Assembly (NCBI RefSeq): GCF_009669325.1
Contig: NZ_SZWE01000001.1
Span: forward strand, 2,299,501-2,363,500
Direction of reading: 5' to 3'
Source: Roseovarius bejariae
GTDB taxonomy: Bacteria; Pseudomonadota; Alphaproteobacteria; Rhodobacterales; Rhodobacteraceae
Length of the DNA: 64,000 nucleotides
A model generated the notes under the pieces. It made no database searches, was not told the origin of the DNA, and saw only the letters and a list, made by a program, of their open reading frames with translations. Positions 1 through 7,996 of this stretch are shown one piece after another (the first letter of the stretch is position 1; every line of letters starts with the position of its first letter). The position numbers and the translations under genes were made by a program.

Positions 1-194
1 CCCCGTCTGGCGTGCACAATTCCATCCTCGGCCAACTGCCCCAAGGCCCGCCGGACCGTGTGCCGGTTGACTCCAAAGCGCTTGGACAAGGCAGCCTCGG
101 TCGGAAGCTTGTCACCGGGTTGGTAATGGCCTTCGGCGATATCCGTGCTCAGGCTGCTGTGTATGGATTTCCAGATCGGGGTTGTCTTGGTCAT
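1..194 (-). CDS. phnF: PhnF-type GntR/HutC regulator, N-terminal part only
   Basis: Only the first 64-65 codons are in the window; the gene continues beyond base 1. The protein begins MTKTTPIWKSIHSSL and shows a GntR-type winged helix, with the typical signature PGDKLPTEAALSKRFGVNRH followed by TVRRALGQLAEDGIV. This DNA-binding domain plus the position divergent from phnG, with about 100 bp between, is the standard arrangement of PhnF, the repressor of C-P lyase operons. The effector-binding UTRA domain expected after the winged helix lies outside the window. The ATG at 194 is used because the alternative ATG at 199 runs into a stop after two codons. Confidence 0.85.
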   Translation of the reverse strand, partial: MTKTTPIWKSIHSSLSTDIAEGHYQPGDKLPTEAALSKRFGVNRHTVRRALGQLAEDGIVHARR

Positions 195-250
195 GTCATG
201 AAAACTTCACGCCAGTGGGGATTGCCGGAAAACGGGGAATCGGATAATGA

Positions 251-280
251 TTTGTCTAGTTGTATAGGATATTAGACAAA
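251..280. promoter_or_regulatory. Candidate PhnF operator between phnF and phnG
   Basis: An exact inverted repeat, TTTGTCTA at 251-258 and TAGACAAA at 273-280, separated by 14 bp. A near-copy of the left half, TTGTATAG, follows directly at 260-267, and a further GTCTAGA occurs at 291-297 just before the phnG start. GntR/HutC regulators bind short dyads containing GT-N-TA-N-AC-like halves, and this lies in the only divergent promoter region of the operon, 16 bp upstream of phnG. Assignment to PhnF is inference. Confidence 0.6.
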
Positions 281-296
281 TCCGCAAGGTGTCTAG

Positions 297-740
297 ATGA
301 TCGAAGTAAACGCGCGAAAACACTGGATGAGCCTTCTTGCCAAGGCCGACCCACAAGATCTTGCGGCGCTATGGGGCGACCTGTCGCTGGAGACCGCCTT
401 CACCTACCTGCGCGCCCCCGAGGTCGGCGGCGTTATGGTTCGTGGCCGCGCCGGGGCTACGGGCGCGCCCTTCAACCTGGGTGAAATGACCGTGACACGC
501 TGCTCGGTTCAGGTGCAGGGCGGTGAGGTCGGGCACGCCTATGTGCAGGGCCGGGACAAGACCCATGCCACACAGGCGGCGGTGATTGATGCGCTGATGC
601 AAACCGACCTCGCCGACCGTTTGCGCGACAGCGTGCTTGAGCCGTTGAGTGACAAACATGAACAGGCCCGCGCGGCCCGTGCCGCCCGCGCCGCGGCCAC
701 GAAGGTGGATTTCTTTACCATGGTTCGGGGGGAAGACTGA
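297..740 (+). CDS. phnG: C-P lyase subunit PhnG
   Basis: 147 residues, the usual PhnG length. PhnG is a core subunit of the PhnGHIJ carbon-phosphorus lyase complex, which cleaves alkylphosphonates after they are attached to ribose triphosphate. Recognisable stretches are RKHWMSLLAKADPQDL near the N terminus and LGEMTVTRCSVQ in the middle. An AAGGTG ribosome site at 286-291 precedes the ATG. First gene of a compact operon: its TGA overlaps the phnH ATG. The C terminus has an Ala/Arg-rich helix (AARAARAAATK), common in this subunit. Confidence 0.95.
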   Translation: MIEVNARKHWMSLLAKADPQDLAALWGDLSLETAFTYLRAPEVGGVMVRGRAGATGAPFNLGEMTVTRCSVQVQGGEVGHAYVQGRDKTHATQAAVIDALMQTDLADRLRDSVLEPLSDKHEQARAARAARAAATKVDFFTMVRGED

Positions 741-1309
741 TGCAGACCGATGCCTTGCAAGGTGGGTTTACCGATGCCCCGGTTCAGGCCGCTCAGGCCT
801 TTCGCGCGGCGATGAATGCAATGGCCCGTCCGGGACGGATCGAGCCTATGGATTCGGCGCAACCGCCTGCGCCGATGTCCCCCGCAGCGGGGACCCTGAT
901 CCTGACGTTATGTGACCCGGAGACACCTGTTTTTCTTGGGGATACACATGATACCCCTGCCATTCGCGACTGGATCACCTTCCACACTGGCGCACCGATT
1001 GTTTCAGCAGAAAACGCCATGTTCGCCGTGGGAGAGTGGTCCTCGCTTCAACCCTTGGAGCGGTTTGCGATCGGCACGCCGGAGTACCCCGACCGGTCGG
1101 CAACCTTGATTGTCGAAACCGAAGGTTTGCGCCCTGAAGGGGCAAGGCTGTCCGGCCCGGGTATCAAAGCGGTTGCGCAGCTTTCCTTGCCCGACCTCGC
1201 CCCGTTCCAGCGTAACGCGGCGCTTTTCCCCTTGGGGCTGGATTTCTTTTTCACCTCGGATTGCCAAGTCGCCGCGCTGCCGCGGTCGACAAAAGTGGAG
1301 GGGTTCTGA
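740..1309 (+). CDS. phnH: C-P lyase subunit PhnH
   Basis: 189 residues, matching the PhnH family (about 190). Contains the N-terminal FRAAMNAMARPGRI segment typical of the family and a C-terminal GLDFFFTS stretch near the end. PhnH is a structural subunit of the C-P lyase core complex and is needed for phosphonate breakdown; it has no known catalytic residues of its own. It starts inside the phnG stop codon and its own TGA overlaps the phnI ATG, so the three are translationally coupled. Confidence 0.95.
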   Translation: MQTDALQGGFTDAPVQAAQAFRAAMNAMARPGRIEPMDSAQPPAPMSPAAGTLILTLCDPETPVFLGDTHDTPAIRDWITFHTGAPIVSAENAMFAVGEWSSLQPLERFAIGTPEYPDRSATLIVETEGLRPEGARLSGPGIKAVAQLSLPDLAPFQRNAALFPLGLDFFFTSDCQVAALPRSTKVEGF

Positions 1310-2397
1310 TGTATGTTGCAGTCAAAGGTGGTGAACGCGCCATCGACAACGCCCATGCGTGGCTGGCCGAAGAGCGGCGGGGCGATACTTCGGTAGCGGA
1401 CCTGTCGGTGGCACAAATACGTGAACAGCTTTCGCTGGCGGTCAACCGGGTGATGGCCGAAGGGTCGCTTTACGATCCCGACCTTGCAGCCTTGGCGATC
1501 AAGCAGGCGCGCGGCGACCTGATCGAGGCGATTTTCCTGATCCGGGCCTATCGCACCACGCTGCCCCGATTGGGCGCGTCGGAGCCTGTGGAGACCGCCG
1601 AGATGGCCTGTGACCGTCGGATTTCGGCCACCTTCAAGGATGCGCCGGGTGGTCAGGTCCTGGGCCCGACGTTTGATTACACGCACCGTTTGCTGGATTT
1701 CAAACTGGCCGCCGAAGGCGAGGTGCCGCAAGCGCCCGAGGCTGAACCGGCAGCGGGGCCGACACCGCATATTACCGGGTTCCTGAACCGCGAGGGGCTG
1801 ATCCAGGCGGAGCCCGATTGCGACGATACCCCGCCTGACCTGACGCGCGAGCCGATGGAGCTTCCGGCGGACCGGGCCCTGCGCCTGCAATCCCTGAGCC
1901 GGGGGGATGAAGGGTTCATCCTGTCCATGGCCTATTCCACGCAGCGCGGATATGCCCGCAACCATGCCTTCGTGGGGGAATTGCGGATCGGGGCTGTTGC
2001 TGTCGAGATGGAGGTGCCGGAACTGGGCTTTGCCGTCGAGATTGGCGAGATCACCCTGACCGAGTGCGAGACCGTCAATCAGTTCACCGGCTCGAAAACC
2101 GAACCGGCGCAGTTCACCCGTGGGTATGGCCTTGTCTTCGGGCAAACCGAGCGCAAGGCGATTTCCATGGCGCTCGTCGATCGCGCGCTCCGTTGGAAGG
2201 AGCTGGGCGAGGAAGATCAGGGCGCCCCCGCACAGGACGAGGAATTCGTTCTGATGCATGCCGACAACATTCAGGCGACGGGGTTCCTGGAGCATATCAA
2301 GCTGCCGCATTACGTCGATTTCCAGTCCGAGTTGGAACTGGTGCGCAAGCTGCGGCGTGCGGCAGAAGACACATCCATGCCGGAGGCCGCGGAATGA
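1309..2397 (+). CDS. phnI: C-P lyase subunit PhnI
   Basis: 362 residues, beginning MYVAVKGGERAIDNAHAWLA, the typical PhnI start, which fixes the ATG at 1309 although the frame is open from a TTG at 1261. PhnI is the nucleosidase-like subunit that, with PhnG, PhnH and PhnL, couples the phosphonate to the C1' of ribose triphosphate, releasing adenine. Conserved elements visible include SVAQIREQL-like spacing near residue 40, an EGFILSMAYSTQRGYARNHA stretch near 205-220 and LPHYVDFQSEL close to the C terminus. The stop overlaps the phnJ start. Confidence 0.95.
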   Translation: MYVAVKGGERAIDNAHAWLAEERRGDTSVADLSVAQIREQLSLAVNRVMAEGSLYDPDLAALAIKQARGDLIEAIFLIRAYRTTLPRLGASEPVETAEMACDRRISATFKDAPGGQVLGPTFDYTHRLLDFKLAAEGEVPQAPEAEPAAGPTPHITGFLNREGLIQAEPDCDDTPPDLTREPMELPADRALRLQSLSRGDEGFILSMAYSTQRGYARNHAFVGELRIGAVAVEMEVPELGFAVEIGEITLTECETVNQFTGSKTEPAQFTRGYGLVFGQTERKAISMALVDRALRWKELGEEDQGAPAQDEEFVLMHADNIQATGFLEHIKLPHYVDFQSELELVRKLRRAAEDTSMPEAAE

Positions 2398-3275
2398 CCG
2401 AGCACGCCTACAACTTTGCCTATCTGGACGAACAGACCAAGCGAATGATCCGCCGCGCGATCCTCAAGGGGCTGGCCATTCCCGGCTACCAGGTGCCATT
2501 TGCCAGCCGCGAGATGCCGATGCCTTATGGCTGGGGCACGGGCGGGGTGCAGGTGAGCGCCGCGACCCTGACGCCCGAAGATACCTTCAAGGTGATCGAC
2601 CAGGGAGCGGACGACACCACCAATGCGGTGTCGATCCGTAAATTCTTTGAGAAGACGGCGGGGGTCGAAACCACCGAGGAAACCGGAAAAGCCAGCGTGA
2701 TTCAGACCCGGCACCGCATCCCGGAAACGCCTCTGAGCGAAGATCAGGTGCTTGTCTATCAGGTGCCGATCCCCGAGCCCCTGCGATTTCTGGAACCGCG
2801 CGAGACCGAGACGCGCAAGATGCACAGCCTTGAGGAATACGGGCTGATGCATGTGAAGTTGTATGAGGACATCAGCCAGCATGGTGCGATTGCCACTTCT
2901 TATGCCTATCCGGTGAAGGTGGAAGGACGTTATGTGATGGACCCGTCGCCCATCCCGAAATTCGACAATCCCAAGATGGCCGATTGCCCGGCGATCCAGT
3001 TGTTCGGCGCGGGACGGGAGCAGAGGATTTACGCCCTGCCGCCGTATACGCAGGTGGTCAGCCTTGATTTCGAAGATCATCCTTTTGATCCAAGCAAGGC
3101 CGATCATCCCTGTGATCTGTGCGGCTCCGAGGAAAGCTATCTGGACGAGGTCATCACCGACGACGCGGGGGGGCGCATGTTTGTTTGCTCGGATACCGAT
3201 TATTGCCGCGCACGGCGCGAGGCAGGCCATGTGGGCGCGCAAATGGCCTCCATGGAAGAAGGGGCACAGGCATGA
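2394..3275 (+). CDS. phnJ: C-P lyase catalytic subunit PhnJ (radical SAM)
   Basis: 293 residues. PhnJ is the radical-SAM enzyme that cleaves the C-P bond of 5-phospho-alpha-ribosyl-1-phosphonate. The four iron-sulfur cysteines are present near the C terminus as C240-x2-C243-x21-C265-x5-C271, the same unusual spacing as in the E. coli enzyme (offset by one residue), and the glycyl-radical glycine corresponds to G31 in IPGYQVPF. The start MTEHAYNFAYLDEQ is chosen because its ATG overlaps the phnI TGA. The protein is intact and expected to be active. Confidence 0.97.
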   Translation: MTEHAYNFAYLDEQTKRMIRRAILKGLAIPGYQVPFASREMPMPYGWGTGGVQVSAATLTPEDTFKVIDQGADDTTNAVSIRKFFEKTAGVETTEETGKASVIQTRHRIPETPLSEDQVLVYQVPIPEPLRFLEPRETETRKMHSLEEYGLMHVKLYEDISQHGAIATSYAYPVKVEGRYVMDPSPIPKFDNPKMADCPAIQLFGAGREQRIYALPPYTQVVSLDFEDHPFDPSKADHPCDLCGSEESYLDEVITDDAGGRMFVCSDTDYCRARREAGHVGAQMASMEEGAQA

Positions 3276-4042
3276 AACCGCTTTTACAGGTCAGCGATAT
3301 TTCGAAATTCTACGGCACCCGACTTGGCTGCCGTGATGTCAGTTTTGACCTTTTTCCGGGAGAGGTCATGGGGATTGTCGGGGAGAGTGGCTCGGGGAAA
3401 TCCACTCTTCTCGGCTGCCTCGCCGGTCAGTTAGCTCCTGATACCGGCGAGGTTTTGTTCGACACGCGGGCCGAGGGGCTGCGCGATACGCTGAGAATGT
3501 CCGAGCCCGAGCGCCGCATGTTGGCGCGGACCGACTGGGCCTTTGTGCATCAACACGCGCGGGAAGGCCTGCGCATGGGGGTAAGCGCGGGGGGCAACGT
3601 GGGCGAGCGCCTGATGGCGGTCGGTGCGCGGCACTACGGCGATATTCGGGACCAGGCCCTTGATTGGCTAGGCCGCGTCGAGATTTCCGAGGATCGGGTC
3701 GATGACAAGCCCACGGCGTTTTCCGGGGGGATGCAGCAGCGGTTGCAGATTGCCCGAAATCTGGTGACGGGGCCGCGTCTGGTGTTCATGGACGAGCCGA
3801 CGGGGGGTCTGGATGTCAGCGTGCAGGCGCGTCTGCTGGACCTTCTGCGGGGGCTGGTGCGCGAAATGGGGCTTTCGGCCATCATCGTGACCCATGACCT
3901 CGCCGTGGTGCGCCTTCTGGCCGATAGGCTGATGGTGATGAAGGATGGCCACGTGGTGGAAACCGGCCTGACCGATCAGGTGCTGGATGATCCGCAGCAT
4001 GGGTACACGCAGCTTCTGGTTTCCAGTGTGTTGCAGGTGTGA
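3272..4042 (+). CDS. phnK: C-P lyase ATP-binding protein PhnK
   Basis: 256 residues, an ABC-type ATPase. Walker A GESGSGKST at residues 37-45, signature FSGGMQQRLQ, Walker B LVFMDEPTGG and a following switch histidine in IVTHDLAVV. PhnK does not energise a transporter; it docks on PhnJ of the C-P lyase core complex. The ATG overlaps the phnJ TGA. It is closely related to oligopeptide transport ATPases, but position and length make PhnK secure. Confidence 0.95.
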   Translation: MKPLLQVSDISKFYGTRLGCRDVSFDLFPGEVMGIVGESGSGKSTLLGCLAGQLAPDTGEVLFDTRAEGLRDTLRMSEPERRMLARTDWAFVHQHAREGLRMGVSAGGNVGERLMAVGARHYGDIRDQALDWLGRVEISEDRVDDKPTAFSGGMQQRLQIARNLVTGPRLVFMDEPTGGLDVSVQARLLDLLRGLVREMGLSAIIVTHDLAVVRLLADRLMVMKDGHVVETGLTDQVLDDPQHGYTQLLVSSVLQV

Positions 4043-4055
4043 TGGGGAAAATGAG

Positions 4056-4736
4056 ATGATCGAGATCGAGAGCGTCAGCAAGACCTTTACCCTTCACAAT
4101 CAGGGCAGCGCCGTGATCCCGGTGATGGCGGGGGCAAACCTGAGTGTCCAGCCGGGGGAATGCGTGGCCCTGATTGGTGCTTCGGGGGCGGGGAAATCTA
4201 CCCTGATGCGGATGATCTACGGTAATTACCTTGCCGCGTCGGGGCGCATCATGGTGGGCGGTATCGACGTGGCGCAGGCGGCCCCGCGCGATATTCTGGC
4301 GTTGCGTCGGCAAACCTTGGGCTATGTCAGCCAGTTCTTGCGCGTGGTGCCGCGTGTTCCGACGCTTGAGGTGGTGGCCGAGCCGCTTTTGATGGTGGGT
4401 GAGGAGCGCGAGGTGGCGCTTGCCCGGGCGGGCGATCTTCTGACCCGGCTCAATATCCCCGAGCGTCTGTGGGGGCTTAGCCCGACGACCTTTTCAGGGG
4501 GCGAGCAACAGCGCGTTAATATCGCCCGGGGCTTTGCCCATGCCTATCCTGCGCTTTTATTGGACGAGCCGACAGCAAGCCTTGATGCCCGCAATCGCGA
4601 AACCGTGCTGTCGCTGGTTGAAGAGGCCAAGGCGCGCGGGGCGGCCATCGTCGGGATTTTCCATGACGAGGCGGCACGCGACCGGGTGTGCGACCATGAA
4701 ATCGACGTGACCGCTTTCACGCCGGAGGCGGCATGA
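4056..4736 (+). CDS. phnL: C-P lyase ATP-binding protein PhnL
   Basis: 226 residues, the second ABC-type ATPase of the operon. Walker A GASGAGKST at 41-49, signature FSGGEQQRVNIARG, Walker B LLLDEPTASLD. PhnL acts together with PhnG, PhnH and PhnI in the first, ribosylating step of C-P lyase and associates with PhnK. The ATG at 4056 (MIEIESVSKTF) is preceded by a GGGGAAAA ribosome site; the 13-bp gap after phnK is the only gap in the phnG-phnN operon. Confidence 0.95.
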   Translation: MIEIESVSKTFTLHNQGSAVIPVMAGANLSVQPGECVALIGASGAGKSTLMRMIYGNYLAASGRIMVGGIDVAQAAPRDILALRRQTLGYVSQFLRVVPRVPTLEVVAEPLLMVGEEREVALARAGDLLTRLNIPERLWGLSPTTFSGGEQQRVNIARGFAHAYPALLLDEPTASLDARNRETVLSLVEEAKARGAAIVGIFHDEAARDRVCDHEIDVTAFTPEAA

Positions 4737-5296
4737 TCCAACGCGGGCGACTTATCGGGGTGGTTGGCCCCTCGGGTGTGGGCAAGGATACCGTCATGCG
4801 AGCCCTGTCCGACGCCTGCCCTGAACTGGGGCTTGTCCGGCGCGTCATTACGCGGTCTGGCGGCGCTGTTGGCGAAGATTGCGACGTGGTGAGCCGGGCC
4901 GAGTTCGATACGCGGCGTGCAAGGGGGGAGTTTGCCCTGCATTGGCAGGCGCATGGCCTGCATTATGGTGTGCCCGGGAAGGTCGGCAGGCAATTGGCAG
5001 GGGGTAAAGACCTTTTGGTGAACCTCTCACGGTCTGTTTTGCTGGAAGCGCAAGATCGATTTCCCGGCTTTCTGACACTTGTGCTGACGGCATCGGAGGA
5101 AGTTCTGCGCGAACGGCTTTTGCAGCGGGGACGCGAGAGCCGATCAGAGATTGCCGGACGGCTGGAACGTCGGAACTTTGCCATCCCCGAGGGCCTGAAT
5201 CGCGTGATTGAAATCCGTAACGAGGGATGCCTTGAAGACACGGTACAGGCGGCGCGTGCCGCGCTTTACCCCGAAAACGATTGCCGGGTGATCTGA
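4733..5296 (+). CDS. phnN: Ribose 1,5-bisphosphate phosphokinase PhnN
   Basis: 187 residues with a guanylate-kinase-like fold and P-loop GPSGVGKDT at residues 12-20. PhnN converts ribose 1,5-bisphosphate, left after phosphonate cleavage and phosphodiesterase action, into PRPP with ATP. The start overlaps the phnL stop by four bases. Its last 31 bases overlap the end of the oppositely oriented DUF1045 gene, so the operon ends here. Confidence 0.93.
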   Translation: MIQRGRLIGVVGPSGVGKDTVMRALSDACPELGLVRRVITRSGGAVGEDCDVVSRAEFDTRRARGEFALHWQAHGLHYGVPGKVGRQLAGGKDLLVNLSRSVLLEAQDRFPGFLTLVLTASEEVLRERLLQRGRESRSEIAGRLERRNFAIPEGLNRVIEIRNEGCLEDTVQAARAALYPENDCRVI

Positions 5297-5952
5297 TGGA
5301 ACTTGCCGGTCTCATCCTCGCCCATCAGGGCCAGGCCGTCGATCAGAAAGGGTCGGGGCAAAAGTGGCGTCATGATCTCTTCAAGCTGTGTGACAAGCGC
5401 CTTGCCCTCGGCCTTGGGCAGTTTTCCGGTCAGGGTGATGTGAAAGCGGAACTCCTCCATCACGTAAGGGTAGCCCCAGGTTTGAAGCAAAGCATCCTGC
5501 GCCGGGGTAAGGCCACTGGCGCGGCGTTTGGCAATTTCTCCTTCGGTAAGCGGGGCGCGGAAGCGATCAAAGGCGCGAACGGCCTGCGCGGCCATATCGT
5601 TGAGCAGGCTTTCGTCCCCCTCTGGGCGCAGGGCGAGGAACCGGCCAAGCTGCGCCACGTTCAGGCTGTCGTGGCGGATGGTCGGGTGACCCGCGCAAAA
5701 CGTCTCAAGAGCGGTGCAAAGCGTGCTTTCATCCGTCCCTGCCAGTGGCCGGAAGGGCGGTTTGATGGTCGCGTGCAGGCCATACTTGCGCGGTGTTTCC
5801 GTGATCTCGTCGATCGGCCGGGGCAAGCCCGAGATTGTCGGGTGCTGCACCTTGAGGCCTTGAACCGGATCCCAGCCAAGCCATGCCGTGCCGAAATCGG
5901 CCAAGGGGCCCGGCGCGGGCGTGTAATAAATCGCGTATCTTTTGAAATCCAT
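5266..5952 (-). CDS. DUF1045 protein, 2H-phosphoesterase-like, phosphonate-associated
   Basis: 228 residues starting MDFKRYAIYYTPAPG. Two His-x-Thr motifs, HATIKPPF near residue 65 and FHITLTG near residue 178, mark the 2H phosphoesterase fold (as in RNA 2',3'-cyclic phosphodiesterases). Members of this family repeatedly sit in C-P lyase operons and are believed to act on a cyclic ribose phosphate intermediate, the job done by PhnP in E. coli; no PhnP is seen in this window. It is transcribed opposite to both neighbours, converging with phnN (31-bp overlap) and diverging from phnM (50 bp). The role is inference from context and fold. Confidence 0.8.
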   Translation of the reverse strand: MDFKRYAIYYTPAPGPLADFGTAWLGWDPVQGLKVQHPTISGLPRPIDEITETPRKYGLHATIKPPFRPLAGTDESTLCTALETFCAGHPTIRHDSLNVAQLGRFLALRPEGDESLLNDMAAQAVRAFDRFRAPLTEGEIAKRRASGLTPAQDALLQTWGYPYVMEEFRFHITLTGKLPKAEGKALVTQLEEIMTPLLPRPFLIDGLALMGEDETGKFHQITRQSFSG

Positions 5953-6002
5953 GGATGCCTCCGAAACCGCATCTCCGAATGCCAGCACAGTGTGACCTTC
6001 CC

Positions 6003-7145
6003 ATGACACAAGAAACCATCCTCGCCAATGCCACCCTTGTTCTGCCGGGGGAAACACGGACCGGATCCATCGTCCTGCAAGGGGGGGTGATCAAGGATAT
6101 TGCCACCGGGGGCAGTGTGCCGCCCGGTGCGGTCGATTGCGATGGAGACATCGTGGCGCCGGGCCTGATCGAGTTGCACACCGATAACCTTGAACGGCAT
6201 ATTCAACCCCGCCCCAAGGTCGATTGGCCGCATAACGCGGCGATCCTTGCACATGATGCGGAACTGGCCAGTACGGGGATCACGACGGTCTTTGACGCGA
6301 TGCGCGTGGGGTCAATCCCGTCGGGGAAAGGGCGTTACCTGAAGTACGCGCGGGACCTGTCCAGCGAGCTTTTGGCCCTGCGGGACGAGGATGCACTGAA
6401 GATCAGTCACTTTCTGCACTTGCGGGCCGAGGTCTGCTCGGAAACCCTTGTGGAGGAGATGCAGGAATTCGGCCCCGAAGATCGCGTCGGTATCGTCAGC
6501 CTGATGGACCACACGCCCGGCCAGCGGCAGTTTCGGGACATTTCGAAACTGGAGGCCTACGTGAAGGGCAAGCTGTCGATGTCGGATGCCGAGTTTGTCG
6601 AGCACGTGGCCCAACTCAAGGAGTTGCGCGCGCATTACGGGGATCATCACGAGGCCGAGGCGGTTGCCGCGGCCAAGCGGTATGGCGCGGTATTGGCCAG
6701 CCATGACGACACGACCGAAGCGCAGGTCGCGGTTTCGGCCGCTCATGGAATTTCGATGGCGGAATTTCCCACAACGCTTGAGGCTGCGAAAGCCTGCCAT
6801 GCACACAATATTCCGGTGATCATGGGGGCGCCGAACCTGATCCGGGGCGGATCGCATTCGGGCAATGTCGCGGCGCATGACCTGGCCGAGGCGGGGTATC
6901 TGGATATCATGTCGTCGGATTACGTTCCCGCGGCCTTGTTGCTGGCCGCCGCGCGGCTGTCAGAGCAGTGGGGGGATTGGGCGAAAGGATTGGCGACGGT
7001 CACGGCCAATCCCGCGCGGGCCGTGGGCCTTGAGGATCGCGGTGAGATAGCCATCGGGAAACGGGCCGATCTGATCCGCTTTGCCATGCGCGGCGGGGCG
7101 CCGGCACTGCGTTCGGTTTGGTCCAGAGGGTCACGGGTGGCGTGA
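6003..7145 (+). CDS. phnM: Alpha-D-ribose 1-methylphosphonate 5-triphosphate diphosphatase PhnM
   Basis: 380 residues, amidohydrolase superfamily. PhnM removes pyrophosphate from ribose-1-phosphonate 5-triphosphate to give the PhnJ substrate. Metal-binding motifs are visible: LIELHTDNLERH early, DHTPGQRQ in the middle, ASHDDTT, then GAPNLIRGGSHSGN and SSDYVPA towards the end. The ATG at 6003 (MTQETILANATLV) fits the family start. Separated from the main phn operon and reading from its own promoter region of about 50 bp shared with the DUF1045 gene. Confidence 0.95.
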   Translation: MTQETILANATLVLPGETRTGSIVLQGGVIKDIATGGSVPPGAVDCDGDIVAPGLIELHTDNLERHIQPRPKVDWPHNAAILAHDAELASTGITTVFDAMRVGSIPSGKGRYLKYARDLSSELLALRDEDALKISHFLHLRAEVCSETLVEEMQEFGPEDRVGIVSLMDHTPGQRQFRDISKLEAYVKGKLSMSDAEFVEHVAQLKELRAHYGDHHEAEAVAAAKRYGAVLASHDDTTEAQVAVSAAHGISMAEFPTTLEAAKACHAHNIPVIMGAPNLIRGGSHSGNVAAHDLAEAGYLDIMSSDYVPAALLLAAARLSEQWGDWAKGLATVTANPARAVGLEDRGEIAIGKRADLIRFAMRGGAPALRSVWSRGSRVA

Positions 7146-7185
7146 GGTTTTGACAGCGGGCGCGCCTGCCCGCATAACCATGGGC

Positions 7186-7887
7186 ATGACACATGATTTG
7201 CTGTTTGACGCCCCGATGCCGCCCGCCATTCCCATAGAGGGGGAGGCACAGGAATTCCCTGTGCGCCGGATATTCTGTGTCGGGCGTAACTATGCGGCAC
7301 ACGCCGCCGAAATGGGCAATCAGGTTGATCGCGAGGCGCCGTTTTATTTCACGAAATCCGCCCATGCGCTTTGCCTGTCGGGGATGACAATTCCCTATCC
7401 CCTCGGCACAGAAGATTGCCATTACGAGATGGAATTCGTTGTGGCCATTGGGACCGAGGCGTTCCGCGTATCGGAAGATGCCGCATTGGGGGCGGTCTAT
7501 GGCTATGCCTGCGGAATCGACCTGACCCGCCGGGATTTGCAGGCGGCGGCGAAGGAAAAGCGCAGGCCATGGGACCTTGGCAAGGATTTCGAGAATGCCG
7601 CACTGATTGCGCCGATGACCAAGGCCGAAACCTTTGGCCAACCGGGCGCACAACATATTTCCCTGACCCACAATGGCCGGACCGTACAGGAGGCGCGGCT
7701 ATCTGATATGGTATGGTCGGTGCCTGAGTTGATCGCGCATCTGTCGCGGTTTTACCACCTTTTGCCTGGGGATCTGATCTATACCGGCACGCCTGCGGGG
7801 GTCGGGCCAATCGCGCCGGGAAGTGCACTGACCGGGCATATAGACGGGCTACATCCCGTGACGGTTTCCTTCGGCGAGGCAGAATAA
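7186..7887 (+). CDS. Fumarylacetoacetate hydrolase family protein, fumarylpyruvate hydrolase-like
   Basis: 233 residues. FAH-fold C-C bond hydrolase: FCVGRNYAAHAAEMG at about 30-45, metal ligands in YEMEFVVAIG, then CGIDLTRRDLQ, a lysine in LGKDFENAALIAP, and a C-terminal GDLIYTGTPAGVGPI loop. The RRDLQ...RPWDLGK spacing resembles fumarylpyruvate hydrolases of gentisate degradation, but no gentisate genes are near. It follows phnM by 40 bp and may be co-transcribed, without an obvious role in phosphonate metabolism. A second ATG six bases upstream (7180) is equally possible as start. Confidence 0.8.
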   Translation: MTHDLLFDAPMPPAIPIEGEAQEFPVRRIFCVGRNYAAHAAEMGNQVDREAPFYFTKSAHALCLSGMTIPYPLGTEDCHYEMEFVVAIGTEAFRVSEDAALGAVYGYACGIDLTRRDLQAAAKEKRRPWDLGKDFENAALIAPMTKAETFGQPGAQHISLTHNGRTVQEARLSDMVWSVPELIAHLSRFYHLLPGDLIYTGTPAGVGPIAPGSALTGHIDGLHPVTVSFGEAE

Positions 7888-7927
7888 GACGCGTCATTTT
7901 CGCAGTATGCGGGTTTTTCGTGCTTGG

Positions 7928-7941
7928 TTGATCTGGATCAA
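7928..7941. promoter_or_regulatory. FNR/FnrL-type binding site
   Basis: TTGATCTGGATCAA is a perfect TTGAT-N4-ATCAA dyad, the consensus of oxygen-responsive FNR/FnrL (and the related Dnr) regulators. It lies 55 bp before the ATG of the TehA/SLAC1-type transporter gene. If it were centred at -41.5 as for an activated class II promoter, transcription would start near 7976, with a TGAATA hexamer at 7964-7969 as a plausible -10. Induction at low oxygen is therefore predicted. Confidence 0.75.
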
Positions 7942-7996
7942 CGAGTTCTGCGCAGTCATATGCTGAATATGGAATGTATCTTTTGGGAGACAGTCC

